Shown here: positions 42,630 through 54,506 of the stretch, one piece after another
Position numbering within the stretch: the first letter of the stretch is position 1
How the letters are laid out: each line of letters opens with the position of its first letter
Assembly (NCBI GenBank): GCA_016906335.1
Contig: JADEYG010000015.1
Location: 806,001-870,000, forward strand
DNA from: Novakomyces olei
Taxonomy: Eukaryota > Ascomycota > Novakomycetes > Novakomycetales > Novakomycetaceae
DNA: 64,000 bases
Direction: 5' to 3'
Program-made: the position numbers and the translations under genes
Notes under the pieces: model-generated
The model's database searches: none
What the model saw: only the letters and a program-made list of their open reading frames with translations
Told to the model about the DNA's origin: nothing

Positions 42630-44152
42630 TTATTGCCTTCTCTTTCTTTGGTGATATAGCCGTGAGCCCGCAATCAAAGCAGCTCCAACGAAGGTAATGA
42701 CAGCGTCGTAGGCAAGTAATGCTGTCCACCTGAACGAGTCATCATTTTTGTGTCCCATGACACCGCTACTAATAGGCAGGCCAATGAGGCAGGAGAAGGA
42801 TACGATGAAGAAGGCAGCACCAATGCGGCGCCCATACAGATCGATATCATCTGTGAATAAGACAATACTTGGCGTGAACAGGCAGCCAAATGCGCTAGAT
42901 GTCATTCCATAAACAACGGAAGATACAAGAAAAGGTATCGGCTTTTCCGTCCGATTCCAGCATATACCGAGTACTGCACTGGCGGAAATGCTCAGGGCTA
43001 GAGTATATATCGGATCAAACCTTTAAACAAGAATCAGAATTGGAAAAGAAAAGACATTGATCAAAACTGCAAATTAAGAAGCGTACGGAAACGCAAAGCG
43101 TGATAAACGCGGAAATGTGCGTTATACTCAAGCAGGAAAATGGAATAAAGTGTTGTTGATTTCGGTCTTACCATTGTGCCGTTGGACCTGTCAGTAGTCG
43201 GCCCAGGAGGGCTCCTCCGTTAGTAGCAATTACGACATAGTTTGTCGTGTACGTCGGAAACTTGTGAGTATGCGAATATACTTCAGCAAGAAACACGGGA
43301 CTTGACGCAAATTAGAAAAATAAATTGCTTTATACGTACGCACTTGAAAAGAGCAAGAAGAGCTATGAGAGAGCCAAGGCAAAACATCAGATAAGGCATG
43401 TCGTGGAATATAGTCTTGTCGATCACCGGTGAAAGCTTTACAGGAATATGTCGCCGCCGCATTAGACAACCGGAAACAAAAAGGATGAGCCCATTGGTGA
43501 GGGCCAGATAGCGCATGGAAGTGCTCCATGAAAACTTGTGGAAGAAATGATGGAGCAGAAACGGATAAAAAATTCCTCCAAGCGAAGAGCCCGTAGCGAC
43601 CAAACTGGAGGCCACTGAACGTCTCCGACGAAACCATTGGGATAAGAGAGAAAGCGAAGGCGATACGAGAAGTCCGTTTGCAAAACCGACACATAATCCG
43701 ATTGTGAAGAAAAGGGGGATAAACCCGCTTAAAAAGGAGGCGAGAAAGAATCCCAGGACGTGTAAGATGGAGCCAGCTATAAACATATGGTAAAATTTGC
43801 CAGAATCGAAAAGCCAGCCTGCATACAACCCTGCTGAATATACAGCAAAGGCCTGCATTGAACCCACCCAAGTGACAGATGAAGAGGACAAATTATGTAA
43901 TTCATGGCTGATCAAATAGTTGTAAAATGTGCCAAATGTCATGAGCAATCCCAATGTTGGTATCATTACCATGGTCGCCCCTATCGCAATGACCCAAGCA
44001 TAGCCCTGATCGCAAACAAGTTCTGGGACCTCATTTTCTGGCCTGGGATCAGGGGGCGCTGCACCGACGGCATCATCTTTCTCATTCTCAATGGTCACGG
44101 TTACAGTCTGCTCTTCTTTTGACATTTGGCCAGAAACACTAGGCGAAACCAT
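42630..44152 (-). CDS. MFS monocarboxylate-type transporter (MCT/Mch-like)
   Basis: A plasma-membrane transporter of the major facilitator superfamily, closest in pattern to fungal Mch (monocarboxylate porter homologue) proteins. Three exons (44152-43344, 43300-43172, 43020-42630) give 442 aa. A charged N-terminus leads to DQGYAWVIAIGATMVMIPTL, the MCT signature (D-x-G-x-x-W), then many membrane helices: ASFLSGFIPLFFTIGLCVGF, the loop SQWFRRRRSVASSLVATGSS (R-x-x-A-x-G-x-x-x-x-G-type), and after the introns ATNGGALLGRLLTGPTAQWF. The C-terminus is short and basic. Substrate cannot be read from sequence; Mch5, for example, carries riboflavin. Exon joins are phase-consistent. Confidence 0.87.
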
Positions 44153-45534
44153 TTGCGTAAGAGTGTTGTGTGTGAGGAGGAAGCTACTGACGGGTTTGAA
44201 TATCTCGGAAAGGCCAATGCCAATTTTGAAATTGATTTAAGATTTGGTAAATCGTCTAGTGATACATTGACTATTATTTCTATTTTGTCCTTATTATTTT
44301 AGCCTGGTTGCAGTGGCTAGTTGATAAGTGCATACAATCTATAGGGGGGCATTAAACTTTTGATGTTTTCCTATTTGAGTCGGTTTTGGGAAGGCCACTC
44401 GCTTAATTTAAGCGAAAAAGTGCATAAGCCAAATATAAGTAATCAAATACCCGATGATTACATAAAAAAGCCTTATGTTGGATTTAACCAGACGAAGAAC
44501 AAGAATAGCACTATGCTGATTATACACAGTGACAGAGAGACAAGCGGTCGCACAAAAGCTATGTTGATCGTATACACAACACACCTCTTAAAATTTTAGG
44601 ATTATTAAACATTTAAATGTTTCAGTGTTTTAGCAATAACAAAAATGTCAACATAAGTACAGATTTATTCAATATTTTAAATACCCTGCAATATTAGTTA
44701 TAAAACTGGTGATTTTTTATTGACCAAGGCATTTTAATGAAAGTAATGTATAAATTACAATAGGTTTGTGTTTATCATTAGGTAGTGTGGCAAAATCGGT
44801 TCTAGTTCCCTTAGATAATGGCCAACAGAATCAATGGTAGCACCAACACCAACGTTTGCTTTATAAGATGCAACAACTCCGGTTTTTGCTAGTGTATGTT
44901 TCTTAATGTAATCTTCATAGATAATAGAATTAAATTTTGCTCTTAATAATAATGGCTCATTGGTGGTTCAGTAGGAGTTTAACGAAAAACTATGAATAGT
45001 ACTTGTAGCAAAAGGTTACATTTGGGTTGCTTCAGTTAGCACATCAGAATAAAATTGGTCAAGTCCAGTGTCAGTCGCATATATTGTCACTATATTTTGG
45101 ATATAAACCTCGCCAATAACAATCAAAAATAACTCCTCGTGGTAGAAGATAATGTTTGCCAAGTCCAACAATTGGACTATAGAATATGATGTAATCCGTT
45201 TATTTATAAAATTTTACAGCTATCTCACACCACGAGGCAAGTGTTGAACTTTTTTTATTATAATATAAATGCAGACGTAATTCATAGGAATAACGCCCCT
45301 ATTAAGCACAAGTGCAACCGGAAACCACCGTAAAATGTCCGCAGAATACTAAACCGCGGTCCACAGATTATTCTTATGTATGTATAAATAAAACAGATTA
45401 AATAACAAGCAATTATCGCATGTTGAGAGGCGACGAGTTTTGGAGTCATAAACTTCAGAACAGTGAAACGACGAAGCAAGATCAGCAACCGGCAAAAGTA
45501 ATATAACGTTCACCAATTCTGCAGTAAACTCCCT
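44153..45534. other. Intergenic region containing a decayed AT-rich fossil
   Basis: Apart from the fossil listed below (about 44690-45230) it shows only short AT-rich frames. Confidence 0.5.
44690..45230 (-). pseudogene. Decayed AT-rich coding fossil, family unknown (possibly virus- or plasmid-derived)
   Basis: The minus strand here has a codon-like texture in pieces, with an AT content and codon choice clearly unlike neighbouring genes. It is broken several times and no intact gene remains. The composition is what one sees in nuclear copies of AT-rich cytoplasmic elements (RNA viruses or linear plasmids), but I recognise no motif that fixes a family. Loss of frame at several places suggests it is not recent. 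Confidence 0.35.
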
Positions 45535-47285
<1,751 letters not shown>

Positions 47286-47366
47286 GTCAGTAACAGGACT
47301 CGAACCTGTGAGGGCAGAGCCCATGAGATTTCTAATCTCACCCAGTAACCACTGTGGCACACTGAC
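47286..47366 (-). tRNA. tRNA-Ser(AGA)
   Basis: 81 nt, no intron. The acceptor stem pairs GTCAGTG with TACTGAC (one G-T pair). The anticodon arm is TGAGA-TTAGAAA-TCTCA, giving anticodon AGA (reads UCU, and UCC/UCA after inosine editing). A long variable arm (TGGGCTCTGCCC) marks a class II tRNA, and the B box GGTTCGAGTCC is perfect. CCA is not encoded, as expected in eukaryotes. Confidence 0.97.
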
Positions 47367-47819
47367 ATTATTTAGTTGGACCATCCGACCCGATATTATG
47401 ACAGAAAACGTTTGATTTAATTTATAGCGGATATTATTTTGCTATTTCAAGCCTATCGCTCTATATCATTTTAGTCGAAGTCGACGTGCGGGCGCACAGT
47501 CTATAGAAACATCAACCAAAGATCAATTATAATTTAATGATTGCAATTGCGAGCCCTACAAGCCTGTTTTAGCCCGTTGTATAGCTCAACCGGTTTAGTT
47601 CAGATTGTCTGCTTAAAGCGATACTCAAAATGAGCGCCCAAGATAATCCCTATAGTTTAATTTGTAGTAATGCAAAATACGAGCTTTGCGAAAGCATTCC
47701 AGATGCTTGCAAATTTTAAAGTTAAGAGTATGCTTTTCATCGTCCGATTGAGAGCGGCCATAAAAGCCGGACCAAATTTCAACAAAATTGTGAGCCGAAC
47801 CATACACAAAGTCGCGAAA
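47367..47819. other. Intergenic, 5' side of the oligopeptidase pseudogene
   Basis: The pseudogene's frame is open upstream to about 47670, but homology begins near 47840. Nothing else was seen. Confidence 0.5.
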
Positions 47820-49882
47820 ATGGCATCTAATTTCAGCATAGGCTACCCAACAGCGCCTCAAGACGCGAGCGCGTTTGTGCAATACTTTCCCGATCGCAGT
47901 GTGCCAGACCCTTTTCGGCCTTTAGAAGATCTAAACAGTGAAGTGACGGCGGCGTTTGTGGACGAACAGAATCGCATCACTAGTCGGAGTGATGATAACG
48001 CGGACGCTAAACAGAATTCTGGATTGTATTTTCGTCGTTTAGGTGACGAACAGAGTAATGATATTTCTGATTTAAATCTTGAAATAGATGCGCCACGCTC
48101 GGTTTTGGTCTCACATGATGGAGACTATGTCGTGGTAACCGAATGCCAAAGGAAAGAAGCGAACTGCCGGCTTTATATAGCAGACTTGCGCGGGAAACAG
48201 GACCATTTATCTGAAGAAAATCTTAACTTTATCCTTCTCGCTCACGGTGACATTCACTCATACATTACGAATGAAGGTTCAAAATTTTTTTTAGGACCAA
48301 AGAAGGCGCCCCAAGATCGAAACTAGTAGTTATAGATTTCCAAAACATTGAAGAGGTACAAATCGGTTTTAAATTATCCTCTAATTCTCCTATGAATTTG
48401 GCTCCTTGCGATAAATTGATTGTGTGCCTGATAGGATAACTGACTTCGACAGGGGGTTTCCGACGTTATCCCTGAGGACGAAATCCGTGTGCTGGACGGA
48501 CTTTATTGCGTGCGTGACAATATTTTGATTGCGCTCTATGATCATGATATCAAACACAAGATATCTCTATGGGACTTGAATGGGAATGAGCTCGAGTCTC
48601 CGATCTCCCCATCGGCATCATGAGTGTCACGGCAAGGCACAATGCTTTCATTTTTTTCATCAGTGTTGAATCTTTTCTTGCGCCAACCGAGATATATAAA
48701 TACGAGTTTGCAGAGAGAGAGCAAAATAGCCTTCTTGATGCACGACCGGGTTCACTAAGTCTCTTCAAAAAAACCAACGTGAAGGGCCTTGATTCTCATG
48801 ATTACGTTAGTAAGCAGGTAAGAGGTTTTTACACAAATGTACTCTGACTAGCAACAGATTTTCTACGAGTCAGCAGACGGTACGAAGGTGCCAATGTTTA
48901 TCAATCATCATAAGTCAATTTCGTTGGATGATAATTCTCCTACCTTACTCTATGCTTACGACGAATTCAGCCTCAATCTTTTGCCGAGTTATTCTCCTTT
49001 ATGGTAAGATTGCCCTTTAAACCAAGATCATTAACCCAAGCAGGACCGCATGGATGAAATATTTCGGCGGTATTTTGGCAGTGGCAAACATCCGCGGAGG
49101 TGGCGAGTATGGCGCGGATTGGCACAAAGCAGCAAAAAATTTCAAACGACAGAATGAATTGTATGTGTTGCATTTATTCTTTTGCCTTATATCTTCATTT
49201 GCTGTTTCTGGTTTTCTAGTCTAATTCTAATTCTAATTTAATTCTTTTTTATTTTTCATTATTTTTTTTTTATTTTTCAAAAATATATTGGGTAAGTCGC
49301 TAAATGTCAGTGATGATTTCCAGTGTGCTTCCTGCTATCTTCAATCAAAAGGCTATTTAATCCCGAAACGTACGGCCATCAATGGTGGGGGCCTACTTTG
49401 CGCTGTTTGTTTGAATCAAGCTCCGGAGCTTTATGGATCGGTGACTACAGACGTGGGCGTAATGGATGCTACGATTCCAAAGGCATAGCACTGGATGTAC
49501 AAGTACAAGTACAAGTGAGTTTGGGAATCCGGAAGAATCAATAGAATTGTTTGATTTATTCAAAGTATGCCTATCTCTTGTATTTGAGAAATTAATGATT
49601 TAAGGTTATTCGCCGCTGCACAATGTATCACCTACAAAGGAGTACCCAACGGTTGTGCTAATGACTTCTGAGCACGACGACGACATGGTTACTGCGCACT
49701 CGCTCAAGTTTATTGCACAGCTCCATCACACAAAGCCAAATAATCCAAATCCTCTATTTGCTCGAATCAGAAAGAACTTCCTACATTGTAAGGTAATGCA
49801 GAGAAATTTTGGGTTTGAAGCAACAGTTGAAAATTTGGCTGTTTTATCACTGGCTTTAAAGGCACAGTTTAAAGATGCTTAG
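47820..49882 (+). pseudogene. Prolyl oligopeptidase (POP, S9A) pseudogene
   Basis: A relic of prolyl endopeptidase, a cytosolic serine peptidase cutting after proline. N-terminal homology is clear (YPTAPQDASAFVQYF; VPDPFRPLEDLNSEVTAAFV), and catalytic-domain landmarks follow (VANIRGGGEYGADWHKAAKN, YSPLHNV, SEHDDDMVTAHSLKFIAQLH). It is broken: after KFF at about 48290 the frame shifts inside a T-run; a stop interrupts near 48620; and further gaps and frame changes follow. The catalytic Ser motif GGSNGG is deleted, leaving INGGGLLCAV at about 49381-49410, and the block with the catalytic His is replaced by unrelated sequence. The total span is shorter than a working gene (about 2.1 kb). Residual identity is high, so loss is probably not ancient. 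A functional copy elsewhere is likely. Confidence 0.88.
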
Positions 49883-50436
49883 ACCTATAAAGTGAATCCC
49901 TAATGCCTCAATGCACTAGACGGTGTGCTCTGCATCTACATCTTATTTTAGTCGCAATAGACATTTCATTGCGAATTGAATAAGTTTACATCCGTCGCTC
50001 TCAGTCTGAACTTTTGAAAGCGCAGCAATGACTCGCGCGGATTGCAAAGATCGATTAAGCAATGCAAGCATGAAGATTCGCATAACGTACTTTTTACCAC
50101 AATATTCAACGTGACGGACAAGATTAATAGTGCTTTGTCATATTATTATGACACTATCTCATAAGCGCTCGATTTTTATATGATAATACTATTCTCTCAA
50201 GTAAGCAGTGCACGCGTTCCCGGTCCTCGGTAATAAGCGAAAGAAGTTACGCACTCTATATTACAAGTAAACGTTTTGCCTCGTGATAATACTATTATAA
50301 ATTGAATAAAGTCAGACATCCCCGGAAAAATGAATATTCAAAAAATTTGACATGTATGGTAAAATTCCCATAAGATTTGATTTGAGCACCTTTTACTATA
50401 ATATATGCATTGCGCCGACGGTAGATCGCATCTGCA
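49883..50436. other. Intergenic, promoter side of the PABA synthase
   Basis: No gene recognised. Confidence 0.55.
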
Positions 50437-53400
50437 ATGGACAAGATCGAGTCGCAGAGCGATACATTTTCAACTGTTGATTTAAAAGAGTATGATCAAC
50501 AGCAAAATGTGCCGCTGGATCGGCCGACCTTGACTGTTTTGCTTATCGATTTCCACGACAGGTATGGCTTTGGTTATGCTGGCATCTTCCTCGTCGACGC
50601 ATGCTTTTTTTTTTTTTTTTGCTTTTTTTTTTTTTTTTTTGATCTTTCGACACATTCAGCCTTTGAGATTCTCATAATTCAAACAAAATCTCATCATTCA
50701 GCTACATATGGAACGTTTACCGGCTCTTGAAAAGCTCTGACCCCGAGCGCGATGTCAACGTAGTCACGATATACATTGATCAATTATGTGTGGAATGGCT
50801 ACGGGACAACTCACCGTCGTTCGACGCTATAGTCATGTCGCCCGGACCAGGTAATCCTCAGCAATATGCGGTCTTGGCGAATACGATCTGGAGCCTGGAT
50901 CCGCCTGTTCCAGTGCTTGGAATATGTATGGGTTACCAGTCGCTGTGTCTATATCTCGGAGCCAAAATCGAGGAGCTTCCCATGCCCGTACACGGCCATG
51001 TTTCCCAGGTAGTAAGCGACGCGGACGACGAAGGCGCTACTGGAGCACGGCTGTTTCGTGGAATAACTAAACTCGATGCAATGCGGTACCACAGCCTGGT
51101 AGCCCGCGATATTCCTACGGACAAGGCGAAAGTCGTTGCTTGGTTAGAGGATGATCCTACGATTGCCATGGCCGTTTCCTGCCTCTCACGTCCCTTTTAT
51201 GGTGTACTGTTTCACCCAGAGTCTGTGTTTTCCTCACACGGAGAGCAATTAATACAAAACTTCTATGATTTAGCCTCGCTTTATAACGCGGAAAGAGCCC
51301 CACCTCAACCTCTTGCTCCCAGTTGGAACGAACTTGATTTAAGGCCAAAGCCGTTACTACGGTCATTTGATGAGAGCAACAATGAAAGGACTATCAGTGC
51401 CGTACGCACTTCAGTGATAGAGCTGCGTTCAGCCAATGATATTGAAGCCATAAAATCTCACCTTTGTGCGGGCAAAAGCGACTATGTTCTGCTTGACTCC
51501 TGTCGATCTTCCGAACGATGGATCATCATTGGCCTATATGGCGGTCCCAAGAGCCAGATTGTGCGGTACTTTAAATCCGATTCCACAATCGAAATAACGG
51601 CACCTTCTGTACTTTTACGGAAATTCTCGCGTAACATTAAAGGTGACTTTTGGACGTATTGTGCAGAGCATATGGCTCGACAAGAGATATTTGTCGGCGT
51701 AAACGATGTACCTTTTTGGGGTGGGTTTATCGGCTCTATTGGCTATGCTTTGGGGTCAAAAGAAATGGGCGATTATGGCGGCAAAGCCAACCCAAAAGAC
51801 CCAGACTCTGCTATTTTATTTGCGGATCGTAGTGTTGTTATAGACCAGCAAAACCAAGTTGCCTATCTACAATCGCTCAACCAAAATGACCAGGCTTGGC
51901 TGGAGGGCATGCAGGACGAATTGGCAGAGGCAGTGGCAGATTACGAGAGCAAACCTAGGGACAGCACCCATGGTAACAAATTTACTGCACAAAAAACGGG
52001 TAAATGCGTGTCCTATCCAGACAGAGCTCAGTATTTACGCAGTGTTGAACGAATTCAGCAGCATTTACACGCTGGTGACTCGTACGAAGTGTGTCTGACC
52101 ACACTGACAAGCGTGCGACTGGACCCGGATCGATTGGAGGACGCCTATGTCCTTTTCAAGAGGCTGCGAGACCACAATCCAGCCCCGTTCGCCAGTCTTG
52201 TAAAGCTCAAAGATTTGTGTGTGATTGGTGCCTCGCCAGAGCGGTTCATGAGCTGCATTGATGGCTCTTGTACTTTTCAGCCGATGAAGGGCACTTTAGC
52301 CAAAAGAGATTACAAATACGAGGAAGCGGTTGAAAAGCTACAGAATCCTAAAGATTTAGCAGAGTTGCGGATTATTTGTGATCTGATTCGGAACGATCTG
52401 CATCAGATCGCGGACCCAGTGGTTTCGGTGCGCGTTCCCTCTCCCGCTGTTATTATACAAGAGTTCAAATCTGTGTACCAGCTGATCAGTAAGATTGAAG
52501 GCGAAGTATCCCACCCGTTTACTGGCTGGGATGCGCTATTGCATAGTCTTCCGCCAGGGTCGATGACGGGTGCACCAAAGCCGAGAACACTGCAAATTAT
52601 TGACTCGGTCGAGTCTCAACCACGAGGGCTTTATTCCGGTGTTGTTGGGTACTGGAGCGTTAATCAGCGTCATGATTGGAGTGTAGTAATTCGCTCTGCT
52701 TACCGTCTCCCGTCTTTTCCAGTGGGACAATGGAAAATTGGTGCCGGAGGAGCAATTACAGTGCTGTCGGATGCTAATGCAGAATGGGAGGAAATGGTTA
52801 CGAAATTGGAGTCTGTTTTGCCTGCATTAATTCCGCATACACGACATTTCAGTCTTATCAAGCCTTACAAACTGTTGGAAACTACAGATTTCGATCCCGC
52901 GAAATTAGGAGCGAAGCGCTATTATTTGCTTGAGCTGCATATTGAGCGCATGAAGGAATCGAGCTTGGTCCATGGGTTTGTGTTTCCCGGGAAAGATTAT
53001 ATCGTATCTGAATTGGATAGAATAACGCGCGCAGCTAATGAAAGAGGAAAGGTATGTAAAACTGGTTTTCGTCAAGGGTTTTTATTTATTCAAAGTGTGT
53101 AGTTCTACAATGCGTTTTTGAGATGCACTTCTAACCGTCAGCTGCGATGGACAATGGACAGTATAGGCAACGTCGACGGTAGCGTGAAGCCGCTTGAATC
53201 GAATTCCAGCGCAATTTGGACCGTGTTCATTGACGAAAAACCATCTGATACCCGTAGCAGTTTTATTAGCTGCAAAACAACTCAGCGCGATATTTATAAT
53301 CGCGCACGACAGCGATTAGGAGTCGTTGAATTGCAAGACGTGCTTTTGTGGAACGAAGCAGGCTTCGCCACTGAATGCTCTGTCTGTAATGTCGCGTTTT

Positions 53401-53642
53401 ACCGCGGCGGCAAATGGATAACTCCAAGTTTAAAGCATGGGCTTTTGAAGGGAACTCTGCGGCGAGAATTGCTGGAAAAGGGATTTATTTGCGAGGGAGA
53501 TGTTTCCATTGGATCTATTGAGCACAATGAACAAGTGATGCTCTTCAATTCTGTACGGCACGTTTTCACTGGCGTGATCTGTGCGGTAAAAGACGAGTCT
53601 GAGCGCCGTGATGCCATAGATAGCGACGCTAGTCAGGCATGA
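50437..53642 (+). CDS. Fused PabA-PabB-PabC: aminodeoxychorismate synthase plus lyase
   Basis: A multifunctional folate-pathway enzyme turning chorismate and glutamine into p-aminobenzoate. Three exons (50437-50561, 50702-53051, 53142-53642) give 991 aa. Residues about 30-240 are a class I glutamine amidotransferase: IVMSPGPGNPQQ, nucleophile Cys in LGICMGYQSL (near 116), and FHPES (His/Glu near 212). Residues about 280-720 are the chorismate-binding PabB core: GDSYEVCLTT, GASPERFM, QPMKGTLAK (the PIKGT-type Lys), LIRNDL and PPGSMTGAPKPR. Residues about 730-991 are a class IV PLP aminotransferase-fold lyase (PabC): LLELHIERMKESSLVHGF, ISCKTTQRDIYNRA with the PLP Lys, WNEAGFATECSVCNVAF and GLLKGTLRRELLE. 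Yeast splits these roles between Abz1 and Abz2, so the three-part fusion is notable. Intron 1 contains two long T-runs. Confidence 0.93.
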
Positions 53643-54506
53643 TTTGCCTTTACTCAGCATCAGTGATAGAATAATACTGTAATATTTGCCTAAGCTGCAA
53701 GCCTTTCAACTTTAATATGATACTAATATTACTTTACAAGTTAGCGCGCAAAATAGAACGGCACGTAATTGAATCGGAAAATAAACGCAAATCTGTTGTG
53801 GAGTGCAGTAAGGGAACATGTGACTTGCACGATCACAAGCTCTGCAGAATAAAAACATGAATACATAATCTGAAAACAATAAAAATACAAATATACTTTT
53901 GGCGCGAGTCAGAGCTCTGCAAATTAGTACACCACTTCCGCGCTGGCTAAAACATGACTAAAATAAGAATTCTCAATTTAATTTACCATCAGCTACCCAA
54001 TGAATCATTTGTCACCACAATAAACTCTATTTGAAGCTTCCACCGAAAACTTTTAGCATACTGTCCACGCCTCCCCCGTATGTGACATCATTCCTTCCCT
54101 GACATGTACGTTTTAGCGCAAATTGGACGGAAATATATTAGAATATTCGTTGGCGTCACACCCTCATTTTATTTCCACCAATCACTATCAAAGATCAGAT
54201 AATTTTCCAACCAATATTTTATTATCAGATCAGGTTTTATCAGATCATTATAGATCGAAACTGAAATTTTATCTGATCTTTTTCCTATTCCCAAAATGCT
54301 ATTAATTCGCGCCATCTTTAACGTACCCTGGGTTTCAAACTTTTAGCCAGCAAATTGGCATGAATTGCTGCTAAAAGGTACAGAAGAGCAGTGACACCCA
54401 AGCGGGTTGGCCTTACTTTCCCAAAGAACAATTTTGCGGAGGTCTTCTTTGCGAACTCTGGTATCTATACACTGTAGCACTCGTGACGTGATTCTGGACA
54501 AACGTA
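53643..54506. promoter_or_regulatory. NRPS upstream region
   Basis: An 864-bp AT-rich intergenic region with no gene. The GATA-element cluster is listed separately. Confidence 0.7.
54194..54277 (+). promoter_or_regulatory. Cluster of four iron-responsive GATA elements (ATCWGATAA)
   Basis: Four exact matches to ATCWGATAA lie within 84 bp, 230-313 bp before the NRPS start codon: 54194-54202 (plus), and TTATCWGAT (minus) at 54222-54230, 54237-54245 and 54269-54277. This nine-base site is the known target of fungal siderophore GATA repressors (Urbs1, SRE, SreA, Fep1 class), which bind it when iron is plentiful. Placement directly before a siderophore-type synthetase makes this a confident functional guess. 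Confidence 0.85.
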
